In this document: piece by piece, positions 47,181-55,678 of the stretch | How positions within the stretch are numbered: position 1 is the stretch's first letter | Layout: every line of letters begins with the position of its first letter | DNA from: Aeromicrobium stalagmiti | GTDB lineage: Bacteria > Actinomycetota > Actinomycetes > Propionibacteriales > Nocardioidaceae | Assembly (NCBI RefSeq): GCF_013283745.1 | Contig: NZ_JABSTZ010000002.1 | Location: forward strand, 1 to 64,000 | Length of the DNA: 64,000 nt | Reading direction: 5' to 3' | Translations under genes and position numbers: made by a program | Notes under the pieces: generated by a model | Database searches by the model: none | The model's input: only the letters and a program-made list of their open reading frames with translations | Told to the model about the DNA's origin: nothing

Positions 47181-47810
47181 ATGACAGTCACCGCTGATAA
47201 CCCTGAGATCCCCGACGCACGGGAGACCGAGACCCCGGAGCAGCAGCAGGCCCGCTTCGAGGCCGACGCGCTGCCCTTCCTCGACCAGCTCTACTCGGCT
47301 GCCCTGCGCATGACGCGCAACCCGCACGACGCCGAGGACCTCGTCCAGGAGACCTTCTCGAAGGCGTTCAGCGCCTTCCACCAGTTCAAGCCGGGCACCA
47401 ACCTCAAGGCCTGGCTCTACCGCATCCTCACCAACACCTACATCAACTCCTACCGCAAGAAGCAGCGTCAGCCGCAGCAGGTCACCGACGAGATCGAGGA
47501 CTGGCAGATCGCGCGGGCGGAGTCGCACGGCTCGTCGGGCCTGAAGTCCGCCGAGATGGAGGCGCTCGAGCACCTGCCCGACAGCGACGTCAAGGACGCG
47601 CTGCAGGCGCTGCCCGAGGACTTCCGCTACGCGGTCTACCTCGCCGATGTCGAGGGTTTCCCCTACAAGGAGATCGCCGAGATCATGGACACGCCGATCG
47701 GCACCGTGATGTCCCGACTGCACCGCGGACGTCGTATGCTCCGCGAGATGTTGGCCGACTACGCCCGTGACCGTGGCATGGCCGTGACCGGAGTGGGTGA
47801 CAAGGCATGA
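47181..47810 (+). CDS. sigR: ECF sigma factor SigR (SigH of mycobacteria)
   Basis: 209 residues. [51 protein letters not shown] (sigma2, in part) and [46 protein letters not shown] (sigma4) match SigR closely. It directs the disulfide-stress regulon. Overlaps rsrA by four bases (ATGA), so sigma and anti-sigma are translationally coupled. It is preceded by its own consensus promoter. Start ATG at 47181 follows GGGAGGCG. Confidence 0.96.
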   Translation: MTVTADNPEIPDARETETPEQQQARFEADALPFLDQLYSAALRMTRNPHDAEDLVQETFSKAFSAFHQFKPGTNLKAWLYRILTNTYINSYRKKQRQPQQVTDEIEDWQIARAESHGSSGLKSAEMEALEHLPDSDVKDALQALPEDFRYAVYLADVEGFPYKEIAEIMDTPIGTVMSRLHRGRRMLREMLADYARDRGMAVTGVGDKA

Positions 47811-48076
47811 GCAACTGCGACGGACCTGACTGCGAGAAGGCGCTCGAGAACCTCTACCTGTTCATCGACCAGGAGATCGACACCGCCAGCTGCGCCGAGA
47901 TCCAGACCCACATCGACGAGTGCACGACGTGCCTGACCGAGTACGACCTCGAGCGCGTGGTCAAGAGCCTGGTGTCCCGGTCCTGCTCCGAGGTGGCCCC
48001 CGAGCCGCTGCGCGAGAAGGTCCTGATGTCGATCCGCACGGTTCAGGTCACGATCACCGAGCAGAAGGCGCGCTGA
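47807..48076 (+). CDS. rsrA: Anti-sigma factor RsrA (mycothiol-system zinc anti-sigma)
   Basis: 89 residues. C4, C9, C29, H35, C39 and C42 form the redox zinc site (HxxxCxxC in THIDECTTC). Under thiol oxidation the disulfide forms, zinc leaves and SigR is freed. Length and order match RsrA/RshA. Confidence 0.96.
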   Translation: MSNCDGPDCEKALENLYLFIDQEIDTASCAEIQTHIDECTTCLTEYDLERVVKSLVSRSCSEVAPEPLREKVLMSIRTVQVTITEQKAR

Positions 48077-48096
48077 CGGCATCAGCTGCTCCAACG

Positions 48097-48129
48097 AAGA
48101 AATCCCCGTCCGGTGGACGGGGATTTCTT
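48097..48129. terminator. Bidirectional terminator rsrA / bL37
   Basis: AAGAAATCCCCGTCC (48097-48111) pairs with GGACGGGGATTTCTT (48115-48129) over 15 bp with a 3-nt loop. T-rich ends serve both strands. Confidence 0.9.
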
Positions 48130-48133
48130 GGTT

Positions 48134-48208
48134 TCACGCGTTGGGGCGCTTGCCGTGGTTGGCGCCCTTCTTGCGGCGTGCACGACGCTTGCGGCCAGTC
48201 TTGCCCAT
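48134..48208 (-). CDS. 50S ribosomal protein bL37
   Basis: 24-residue, very basic protein (MGKTGRKRRARRKKGANHGK, then RPNA). It matches the short actinobacterial bL37 found in mycobacterial 50S structures, whose C-terminus ends ANHGKRPN. The ribosome site is AGGAGG. It is too short for normal gene calling and lies right after rsrA, in the opposite orientation. Confidence 0.88.
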   Translation of the reverse strand: MGKTGRKRRARRKKGANHGKRPNA

Positions 48209-48234
48209 GGTGTTCCTCCTCGAAAGTCGACGCC

Positions 48235-48606
48235 TCAGTCTCCCACAGGCGTGATCCGCGACAGAAATCGCTCCCGGTCGACGGCCACGCGGCGTACCTC
48301 GCCGCTGGCGAGCAGGGCTCCGGCGGCGTCCAGCGCGACGACCTGGAAGCGCACGAGCCGACCGTCGGTGTGCACGACGGTGGCGGTCGCGGTGACCGTG
48401 GCGCCCACCGGGCTGGCGACGAGGTGCTCGATCTCGACGCGCGTGCCGACGCTGGTCTGCTCCGGGGGCAGGTCGAGGGCGGCGCAGGTCGCCTCCTCCA
48501 GCCAGGCGAGCACCCGTGGCGTGGCCAGGACGTCGAGGTCGCCGGACCCCAGCGCGCGAGCCGTGTCGGCATCGGTGACGACGTGCGTGACGGAGGCAGA
48601 TTCCAT
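48235..48606 (-). CDS. Thioesterase-like hotdog protein (FlK type)
   Basis: 123 residues. ALGSGDLDVLATPRVLAWLEEATCAALDLPPEQTSVGTRVEIEHLVASPVGATVTATATVV (part shown by its ends) is the hotdog fold of FlK-type acyl-CoA thioesterases, with EEATCA and GTRVEIEHLV its active-site side. It likely hydrolyses a short acyl-CoA. Substrate unknown. Confidence 0.85.
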   Translation of the reverse strand: MESASVTHVVTDADTARALGSGDLDVLATPRVLAWLEEATCAALDLPPEQTSVGTRVEIEHLVASPVGATVTATATVVHTDGRLVRFQVVALDAAGALLASGEVRRVAVDRERFLSRITPVGD

Positions 48607-48623
48607 CCCCCGACCCTAACGCT

Positions 48624-48735
48624 GACGAGACCTTTACCGCCCCCCGAGGAGAGCGTTCCGGCCCCTCGAGGAGAGGGTTGGCGCCCCTCCCAGGGCGCTA
48701 AAGGTCTCGTCGAGGGGCCGTCAAGGTCTCGTCAG
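48624..48735. repeat. Inverted/direct repeat cluster at the ABC gene 3' end
   Basis: GACGAGACCTTTA (48624-48636) is perfectly complementary to TAAAGGTCTCGTC (48699-48711), and a second AAGGTCTCGTCAG follows (48723-48735). GGCCCCTCGA (48660-48669) pairs with TCGAGGGGCC (48710-48719). The last codons and stop of the ABC gene at 48698 lie inside the repeat. Confidence 0.8.
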
Positions 48736-50482
48736 CGGCGGGGGAGGACCAGGCGGACCACAGGTCCGCGTAGCGACCGCCGGCGCCGACAAGGTCGGCG
48801 TGACTGCCCTCCTCGACGATGCGACCCTCGTGCATCACGACGATGCGGTCGGCCGACTGTGCCTGGGTCAGTCGGTGCGCGACGACGAGGGACGTCCGTC
48901 CGCGCGTGACGGCGGTCGCCGCGTCCTCAAGCTCACGGGCTCCTGACGAGCCTGCTTCTGCGGTGGCCTCGTCGAAGACCGCGACGAGAGGGTCGTGCAG
49001 GAGCACCCTGGCCAGGGCGAGCTGCTGGGCCTGCGCCGGTGTCAGGGGGTGCCGGTGGTCGCCGACGACGGTGTCGAGCCCACTGGGCAGTGCCTCGACC
49101 CAGGGGAGGGCGCGCACCGTCGCCAGCGCCGAGCGGATGTCGGTGTCGTCAGCGCCGGGTCGGGCGAGGTCCAGGTTGTCGCGCACGGTGCCGGAGAACA
49201 CGTGGACGTCCTGGGTGACCAGGGCGATGCCGGCGCGGACGTGGGACGGGTCGAGCGTCGCGAGGTCGATGCCACCGATGCGGACATGCCCCGAGGTGGG
49301 CTCGAGGAGCCCGGCCGCGATCGCGCCGAGGGTGCTCTTGCCGGCGCCGGTCGCGCCCACCAGGGCCACGCGCTCGCCGTCGGCGACCGTGAGGGTGACG
49401 TGGCTCAGCACCGGCCGCCCCGCGACGTAGGCGTGGCTGATGCCGCTCAGCTCGAAGGCGCCTGAGGTCACCGGCGACGCCTCGCGAGGTGGCGGCGTCG
49501 GATCGAGGAGGGCCACCCCGGCCAGTCGGGCCAGCGACGCGCCGGCCGACTGGATGTCGTCGAAGATCATCAGCAGGGCGCCGATGGGGTTGAACAGGCG
49601 GTGGAAGTACAGCGCAGCGGCTGTCACGGCGCCGACCGTGGTGAGGTCGTCGCGCACGAGCAGGAACCCGGTGCCGAGCACGAGGCTCAGGCCGATCAGC
49701 TCGGACCGGTTGGTCCGTGCCCCGAAGCGGGTCAGCAGCCTGAAGACGTCGAGCGTGATGGTCATGGCGTGGCGAGAGTGGTGGGTGATCCGGTCGATCT
49801 GCGCCTGCTCACGCGACAACGCCCGCAGCGTCGACGCCCCCTGCAGGCCGCTGACCAGCACCTCGGCGCGCTCGCCCTGTGCGATGCGCTCACGCCGGTA
49901 GTACGGGCCCGACCGCGGGAGGTACCAGCGCAGCCCCAGGGCGTAGAACGGGGCCGACGCGAGGCCGGCGAGGCCGAGGCGCCAGTCGAGGGCGAACAGC
50001 CCGCCTGCGGTGAAGACGACCGCCACCAACGACCCGATGAGCAGCGGGATGATCCGCGTGAGCGACTGGGCGACTGCGCGGACGTCGTCGCCCATGCGGG
50101 ACAGGAGGTCGCCGGCACCGGCCTCCTCGAGGCGGATGCTGTCGAGGTGCAGCGCACGGTCGAGCGCCTGCTCGCGCAGCTCTGCGAGGGCGGGCTCGCC
50201 GGCCTTGGCCAGGAAGGTCACCGACAGCGACGTCGCGACGCCGGCGACGACGGCCGCGAGGGCGATGAGGACCGCGCCGTCCCGGACCCGGGAGGTCGGC
50301 CCGTCGCCGGTGACGGTGTCGACGATGTCGCCGAGCACCCACGGGGCGACCAGTCCGGCGAGGCCCGCGACGACGAAGGCGGCAGCGGCCACGAGCAGCG
50401 GCCACCGGTGCGTACGCAGCAGGGCGGCGGCAAGACGGCTCGTGTCGCGGCGGCTCGCGATCGGGAGCAGGTGGCGGGTCAT
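48698..50482 (-). CDS. ABC exporter half-transporter, canonical Walker A subunit
   Basis: 594 residues: six-helix TMD (~25-310), then NBD. Walker A is GATGAGKST (~376), Walker B LVAVFDEAT (~499), with a normal Glu. The signature motif is degenerate (LTPAQAQQ ~480, instead of LSGGQ). It overlaps its partner by four bases. Together they form a heterodimer in which this subunit gives the Walker site and the partner the signature for one good ATP site. IrtB-like if the pair imports siderophores; an exporter is equally possible. Confidence 0.9.
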   Translation of the reverse strand: MTRHLLPIASRRDTSRLAAALLRTHRWPLLVAAAAFVVAGLAGLVAPWVLGDIVDTVTGDGPTSRVRDGAVLIALAAVVAGVATSLSVTFLAKAGEPALAELREQALDRALHLDSIRLEEAGAGDLLSRMGDDVRAVAQSLTRIIPLLIGSLVAVVFTAGGLFALDWRLGLAGLASAPFYALGLRWYLPRSGPYYRRERIAQGERAEVLVSGLQGASTLRALSREQAQIDRITHHSRHAMTITLDVFRLLTRFGARTNRSELIGLSLVLGTGFLLVRDDLTTVGAVTAAALYFHRLFNPIGALLMIFDDIQSAGASLARLAGVALLDPTPPPREASPVTSGAFELSGISHAYVAGRPVLSHVTLTVADGERVALVGATGAGKSTLGAIAAGLLEPTSGHVRIGGIDLATLDPSHVRAGIALVTQDVHVFSGTVRDNLDLARPGADDTDIRSALATVRALPWVEALPSGLDTVVGDHRHPLTPAQAQQLALARVLLHDPLVAVFDEATAEAGSSGARELEDAATAVTRGRTSLVVAHRLTQAQSADRIVVMHEGRIVEEGSHADLVGAGGRYADLWSAWSSPAADETLTAPRRDL

Positions 50483-52197
50483 CGCAGGACCGTCTCGCGG
50501 TAGTCGTCACGGAGCGCGAGGCCGTGGTGCGTCCCGCTCGCAAGGAGCCGTCCCTCGCCGATCATCAGCACCCGGTCGGCGACGGCGAGGATCGCCGGGC
50601 TCGAGGTGATGACGACCGTCGTGCGCTCGGACCCGGTGTGATGACGCAGCCGCCGCACGCCGTCGGCGATCCGCTGCTCGGTCATCGCGTCGACGGCGCT
50701 GGTGGGGTCCTGCAGGACCAGGATCGGGGCGCGGGTCGCCAGGGCCCGGGCCAGGGCGATGCGCTGCCGCTGGCCGCCGGAGAACGTGGCCGCTCCTGCG
50801 GTGACGGGCTGCTGCAACCCGTCGGGGTGCAGCGCGACGACGTCGCCGGCGGCTGACGCCGAGAGCACCTCGTCGAGCTCTGCCTCGTCGAGCGCTGCGT
50901 CGGGGTCGATGGCCGACCGCAGCGTGCCCTCGAACAGGTCGACGTGGTGCTGGCTCACGACGACCGCGGTGCGCAGGGAGTCGATCGTGAGGTCGTCGAC
51001 CGGGTGCCCGCCGAGCATCACGTGACCGCCGCTGCGGTCGGCGACCGGCACCTCGCCGCGCAGCAGTCGCACGAGGGTGTCGCTGCTGATCGGGTCGTCG
51101 ACCACGATCCCGACCAGCTCTCCCGCCTGCGGGGCGAACCCGAGGTCACGCAGCGGGCCGGTGGTCACCGACGAGACCTCGAGACGGGGTCGGGGATCGT
51201 CCAGGACGACAGAGCCGTGGGTCGCGAGGGGTGGCGTGTGCAGGAAGTCGACGACCCGACGCGCCGACGCGAACGACTGCGCGGTCTGCGCACTCGTCTG
51301 GCCGAGGCCGGCGATGGGCTCGGCGAGGAACTGGGTCAGGCCGACGATGGCCACGAGCTCGCCGATGGTGATGCTGCCCTCGAGCGCACGCGTCCCGGCG
51401 AGCCAGGCGACGAGCGCGAGGAACAGCCCGCTGAGCGTCGCCGTGAGGCCGTGCATGTAGCCGACGGAGCGGGCGGTGCGGATGCTCGCGTCGCGGGCCG
51501 ATGCGCTGTGCCGGCGGTAGCGCGTGATCGCGACGTCCTCGGCCCCGACGCCCTTGAGCGGCCGCAGCCCCTTGACCAGGTCGGTGGCGAACCCGGTCGC
51601 CGTGGCGATGCCGGCCTGCTGGTCAGTGGTGTGGCGGGCGATCAGGGGCGTGACGACCTGGATCACCACGAGCACGAGAGGGACGCCGACGAGCACGACG
51701 ACGCCGAGCACGACGTCGATGCTGAACAGCACGACTGCGCTGAGGACGACGCCGACGAGCCCGGCGAGGGTGTAGCCGACGTCCCACAGGAACTCGCCGA
51801 TCGTCTCGGCGTCGGAGGTCGCCAGTGACAGCGTCTCGCCGGGCAGCAGGCCCGTGCGTGCACCGTCGGGGCCCAGCACGTGCTCGCTGACCTCGACCCG
51901 CAGCTGGTGCATCTCCAGCTGCAGCGCGCCGACGCCGAGGTGCGCCCCCCAGCGGTAGGAGTAGCTGAGCACCGCGAACAGCAGCACCAGCGCTCCGCCC
52001 CACGTGGCGAGCTCGACAGCATCACCCGTGGCGACAGCTCGGTCGATGATGACGCCGATGACCACGGGGACGAGGGCCTCGCACAGGAGCCACGTCGTGA
52101 CGAGGGCGTAGCAGCCGAGCAGAGGGCCGCGATGGCGGCGGATGCCGCGGCGAAGGAGTGCAGCCGCGGTCCGTGGTGGATCAGGGACGACAGGCAC
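50479..52197 (-). CDS. ABC exporter half-transporter, degenerate Walker A subunit
   Basis: 572 residues: TMD (~20-310) and NBD. The usual GxxGxGKST is replaced by GIVVDDPISSDT (~363-374), so the P-loop Lys is missing, and Walker B is VLQDPTS rather than LDEPTS. Its signature FSGGQRQRIALARAL (~472) is intact. This complements the partner exactly. GTG start at 52197 lies next to an iron-box-like palindrome. Confidence 0.9.
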   Translation of the reverse strand: MPVVPDPPRTAAALLRRGIRRHRGPLLGCYALVTTWLLCEALVPVVIGVIIDRAVATGDAVELATWGGALVLLFAVLSYSYRWGAHLGVGALQLEMHQLRVEVSEHVLGPDGARTGLLPGETLSLATSDAETIGEFLWDVGYTLAGLVGVVLSAVVLFSIDVVLGVVVLVGVPLVLVVIQVVTPLIARHTTDQQAGIATATGFATDLVKGLRPLKGVGAEDVAITRYRRHSASARDASIRTARSVGYMHGLTATLSGLFLALVAWLAGTRALEGSITIGELVAIVGLTQFLAEPIAGLGQTSAQTAQSFASARRVVDFLHTPPLATHGSVVLDDPRPRLEVSSVTTGPLRDLGFAPQAGELVGIVVDDPISSDTLVRLLRGEVPVADRSGGHVMLGGHPVDDLTIDSLRTAVVVSQHHVDLFEGTLRSAIDPDAALDEAELDEVLSASAAGDVVALHPDGLQQPVTAGAATFSGGQRQRIALARALATRAPILVLQDPTSAVDAMTEQRIADGVRRLRHHTGSERTTVVITSSPAILAVADRVLMIGEGRLLASGTHHGLALRDDYRETVLR

Positions 52198-52198
52198 C

Positions 52199-52218
52199 GG
52201 GTAAGGGTAACCTCACCC
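52199..52218. promoter_or_regulatory. Iron-box-like (DtxR/IdeR) palindrome
   Basis: GGGTAAGGGTAACCTCACCC, two 10-nt arms matching at 8 of 10 positions. On the reverse strand it reads GAGGTTACCCTTACCC, close to the IdeR/DtxR consensus TTAGGTTAGGCTAACC. It abuts the start of the ABC operon. A second inverted repeat, GGTGAC-N5-GTCACC, follows at 52219-52235. Confidence 0.55.
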
Positions 52219-52242
52219 GGTGACTGCCTGTCACCCCGAGGG

Positions 52243-53934
52243 TCAGATGCCGGTGGTCGCGCGCGGGTAGGCCGCGTCGACGTCGGTCATCACGTTGACG
52301 AGATAGGGGACGCCCGACGCGAACGCCCGGTCGATCGCCGGTCCGATCTCCTTCGGGTCGGTGACCATCTCGCCGCCACCGCCGAGCGCCGTGACCACCT
52401 GGTCGTAGCGCGTGTGCGGCGCCAGGTCGGCCGCGACGTCATAGCCGTAGAGCCACTGCATCGGGCCCTTCTCGAGGCCCCACGCGGAGTTGTTGCCGAC
52501 GATCATGACGATCGGCAGGTCGTGACGGACCAGCGTGTCGACGTCCATCAGCGACATGCCCGCGGCGCCGTCGCCGTAGAGCAGCACGACCTGGCTGGAC
52601 GGGCGGGCGATGCGGGCGGCCATCGCCGCGCCCATGCCGGCACCGAGGCAGCCGTACGGCCCCGGGTCGAGCCATCCGCCGGGCCGCTTCGGCTCGACGA
52701 ACTTGCCGGCGAACGACACGAAGTCGCCGCCGTCGCCGATCACGACGGCGTCGTCGGCGAGGCGGGGGAGCAGCTCGCCGTAGATGCGGGCGGGGTGGAT
52801 CGGGTCGGCCTCGGCCGTCAGCAGCTCCTGGTCGCGGGCCGTGGCGGCGGCGACCTCGGTCTGCAGCGTGCTGAGCCACGGCGTCCAGTCCGGCTTGCTG
52901 CCCGGTGCTGACTGCAGCGCCGACAGCAGCCCGGTGAACACCGACGTCAGGTCGCCGCTGGCGGAGCCGGCGAGCGCAGCGTGGCCCGAGAGCTGTCCGG
53001 GGGAGTCGGCCAGGTGCACCGTCCGGGCCGGGGTCGCACCGTCCTTGCCGCCGAAGATGCCGTAGCCGAGGCGGAAGTCCAGCGGGGTGCCGACGACGAT
53101 GACGAGATCGGCCTGGTTGAACGACGTCGACCGCGCCTTCGTGACGAGCTGCGGGTGACCGCCCGGGACGAGGCCGCGGCCCATGCCGTTGGCGATGACG
53201 GGGATGCCGGTCTCGGTGACGAAGTGCAGGGCGGCCTCCTCCGCGCGGTCGGCCCACACGTCGGTGCCGAGCACCAGCACGGGGCGCTGCGACGAGGCCA
53301 GCAGCCCGGCGACCTGACGCAGGGCGTCGGCGTCGGGCTCGATCGCGGCCGTCGTGCTGCCCTGCGACGTGAAGGTCGCGGGGGCGCTGTTGAAGAACTC
53401 GTCCATCGGGACGTCGACGAACGTCGGGCCGCGATGCGACGAGCCGGCCAGGGTGAAGGCCTCGTCCATCGTCGGAGCGATGTCGGCCACGGTGTGCGCC
53501 GTCGTCGCCGACTTGGAGATCGTGGAGAAGATCGGCGGGTGGTCGAGCTCCTGCAGGCTGCCGGTGCCCCAGCGGTTGTTGGGCGCGCGCCCGCCGACCA
53601 CCACGAGCGGCGAGCCGGAGAAGCTCGCCTGGGCGACCGGGCTGACGCCGTTGGTGATGCCCGGGCCCGCGGTGAGGACGGCGAGACCCGGCGTACGGGT
53701 CAGCTTGCCGATCGCCTCGGCGGCGAAGACGGCCGTCGGCTCGTGACGGACGTCGATGATCGGCATGGCCGGCTCGGCCTTGACGGCGGCGTCGTACATC
53801 GGGAACACGTGGGCGCCGGAGAGGGTGAACATGGTCTCGACGCCGTGGGCGCGGGCCACGTCGAAGGCGTGGATGCCGCCGTGCGGCGGGGCAGCGGCGG
53901 TCGTCTCGCCCTGGTCGGTGGGTTCAGTCGTCAT
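52243..53934 (-). CDS. Thiamine-diphosphate enzyme, acetolactate synthase-like
   Basis: 563 residues with the three ThDP domains. VRHEPTAVFAAEAIGKLTRTPGLAVLTAGPG holds the activating Glu. The ThDP motif is GDGAAGMSLMDVDTLVRHDLPIVMIVGNN, spanning the usual GDG...NN. It is related to IlvG/IlvX-type proteins of actinobacteria (Rv1820-like), stand-alone and with no small subunit. It is not linked to branched-chain genes, so the substrate is unproven. ATG at 53934 chosen; a GTG three codons upstream is possible. Confidence 0.87.
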   Translation of the reverse strand: MTTEPTDQGETTAAAPPHGGIHAFDVARAHGVETMFTLSGAHVFPMYDAAVKAEPAMPIIDVRHEPTAVFAAEAIGKLTRTPGLAVLTAGPGITNGVSPVAQASFSGSPLVVVGGRAPNNRWGTGSLQELDHPPIFSTISKSATTAHTVADIAPTMDEAFTLAGSSHRGPTFVDVPMDEFFNSAPATFTSQGSTTAAIEPDADALRQVAGLLASSQRPVLVLGTDVWADRAEEAALHFVTETGIPVIANGMGRGLVPGGHPQLVTKARSTSFNQADLVIVVGTPLDFRLGYGIFGGKDGATPARTVHLADSPGQLSGHAALAGSASGDLTSVFTGLLSALQSAPGSKPDWTPWLSTLQTEVAAATARDQELLTAEADPIHPARIYGELLPRLADDAVVIGDGGDFVSFAGKFVEPKRPGGWLDPGPYGCLGAGMGAAMAARIARPSSQVVLLYGDGAAGMSLMDVDTLVRHDLPIVMIVGNNSAWGLEKGPMQWLYGYDVAADLAPHTRYDQVVTALGGGGEMVTDPKEIGPAIDRAFASGVPYLVNVMTDVDAAYPRATTGI

Positions 53935-53971
53935 GTGACGCACGTTACTGGACGGTAGGCAGCGACGGGTC

Positions 53972-54889
53972 TCAGCCGAGGGGACGCGCCCGTGTCGTCG
54001 GCCGGTAGAGCCACGGCTGCTCGGCCCTGATCTGGTCGAGCACGGCCAGCAGGAGGTCGGCGCGGTGGGCCGGCTGCTCGGCGAAGAGCTCGGCGTCGGA
54101 GCGCAGGTCGTCGCGGCCCTGCACGCCCAGCGCGAGCTGCAGGTGCAGCGCGCGCAGGAACGATGACGTGTTGCGGACGCCCGGCGAGGGCCACTCAGCC
54201 TCGAGGTGCCCGCGGGTGCGCGGGGGCTTGATGCCCTCGCCGAGGCGGGCGAGCCACGGCTCGACGATGCTGGGGTCGAGCTCGTTGCGGTGCAGCAGCG
54301 TCATGACGGCGTACGCGAGGCGATCCTCCTCGCCGTGGCGCCAGATGTAGGCGGTCGGCGTCAGCACCCGGTCGGCGATGACGTCGAGCAGCACCGTCAG
54401 CTCGAGCCGGCCGAAGTGGCGCGACCGTGCCAGCGCGGCCAGCAGGTCGGCCCCGTGCGCGATCGAGTTGGCCCAGCCCTGCTCGGGGATCCAGCCGCGG
54501 TGGTCCTGCTCGCGGACGTACCAGGCCGTCGCCCGGTCGCCCCAGTCGAGGACGGAGGCGGACGTCATGAGGTGCTCGTTGTTGTCGCGCCCGATGATCT
54601 CCGCGAGCATCAGGGCGCTGTAGGACCGCCGCATGACTGAGACGTCTCCGTCGTGCCCGAGCCCGTAGCGCAGCCCGGGGGCGATGCCGTCGCCGAGCCC
54701 GCTGAGCAGCTGGTCGTAGACCCCGCGGGTGATCCAGGTCGTCAGCAGGGGATAGGCGAGGTCCTCGCGGGTGCGGGGATTGGGGTGCCCGAGCATCTCG
54801 ACGAGCTCGACGGTGCACTCGTCGAGGCCGCGGTCGGCGGGGACGTCCATCCCGCTCTGCATCACCGATTGCCAGTACGCCTCAGACAC
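53972..54889 (-). CDS. DUF2785 domain protein
   Basis: 305 residues, GTG start. VMQSGMDVPADRGLDECTVELVEMLGHPNPRTREDLAYPLLTTWITRG, then MLAEIIGRDNNEHLMTS, EQGWANSIAHGADLLAALARSRHFGRLEL and WRHGEEDRLAYAVMTLLHRNEL, quoted in part. This is the DUF2785 family of all-alpha, HEAT-like proteins without known function. No neighbour suggests a role. Confidence 0.85.
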   Translation of the reverse strand: MSEAYWQSVMQSGMDVPADRGLDECTVELVEMLGHPNPRTREDLAYPLLTTWITRGVYDQLLSGLGDGIAPGLRYGLGHDGDVSVMRRSYSALMLAEIIGRDNNEHLMTSASVLDWGDRATAWYVREQDHRGWIPEQGWANSIAHGADLLAALARSRHFGRLELTVLLDVIADRVLTPTAYIWRHGEEDRLAYAVMTLLHRNELDPSIVEPWLARLGEGIKPPRTRGHLEAEWPSPGVRNTSSFLRALHLQLALGVQGRDDLRSDAELFAEQPAHRADLLLAVLDQIRAEQPWLYRPTTRARPLG

Positions 54890-54947
54890 CGTGCCATCGT
54901 GCCACGCACGGCGCGCTGAGCTGAACCCGTGCGACACACGTCCGGAG

Positions 54948-55631
54948 CTAGCCGGAGGTGTGCCACACCTGCGCCGAGCCGATCGGCGTGAACCCGGCCC
55001 GCAGGAACGCGCGCAGCGAGGCGGCGTTGCCGGGGGCGACCATCGCGACGACGGGCTCGCCGGGTGGCACCTCGGACAGCGCCGCACGGATCGCGTTCGT
55101 CGCCGCCCCCGCCCCTTGCCGGCTCGCCGCCACCTCGACCGACATCTCGGTCAGCCCGGCCAGCCCGGTGGCCAGGATCACGAGCACGTCGTCGTCACCG
55201 GTCTGCTGAGCCGGGACGTAGGCCCGGACGTCGTCGCGGAGCCTGCGGGCGAAGTCGATCCGCGGGTGGCCGGTCTTCTCGGAGCGGGCAACGAGTCGAT
55301 GCCCGGCGGCGGCGACCGAGGTGCCCGCCGCCACCAGCAGGACGTCGAGGGAGTCGATGTCGTGGCGACCGACGTGAGCGCCGGCGAGCGCCGTGACGAC
55401 GCGCGGATCGCTCAGGCCTCCCCGTCCGTCGGCGGCGAGCTCGGCGACCTCGTCGGGCACGGCGCGGCCGTCGCCCAGGCACAGGAAGCCGTGGCCGGTG
55501 AGCGAGACCACGGCCTCGAGCGCCGGTCGCCACGCCGGCAGCCGCTCGACCCGCCCGTCGGCCGGAGGGAACCGACCGGCGAGGGCCGCCCGCACCACGG
55601 TGCTCAGCGGATGGGCGGGGCCGTCTGTCAT
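54948..55631 (-). CDS. GNAT family N-acetyltransferase-like protein
   Basis: 227 residues. The C-terminal ~70 residues hold the acetyl-CoA strand (VVAMVAPGNAASLRAFLRAGFTPIG) and RQGAGAATNAIRAALSEV in place of the usual RGxG/A loop. The N-terminal part (AWRPALEAVVSLTGHGFLCLGDGRAVPDEV) is not familiar. Start is 48 nt from the divergent pdtaS start. Substrate unknown. Confidence 0.8.
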   Translation of the reverse strand: MTDGPAHPLSTVVRAALAGRFPPADGRVERLPAWRPALEAVVSLTGHGFLCLGDGRAVPDEVAELAADGRGGLSDPRVVTALAGAHVGRHDIDSLDVLLVAAGTSVAAAGHRLVARSEKTGHPRIDFARRLRDDVRAYVPAQQTGDDDVLVILATGLAGLTEMSVEVAASRQGAGAATNAIRAALSEVPPGEPVVAMVAPGNAASLRAFLRAGFTPIGSAQVWHTSG

Positions 55632-55678
55632 CGCGCCATCGTGCCACGACGTCGAGGTGCTGCTGACAAGATGGACCC

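Noticed and set aside
48698..52197. The two ABC genes as pseudogenes because of broken motifs
   Set aside because: The losses are complementary between subunits and both frames are intact with coupled overlap, which indicates an asymmetric heterodimer.
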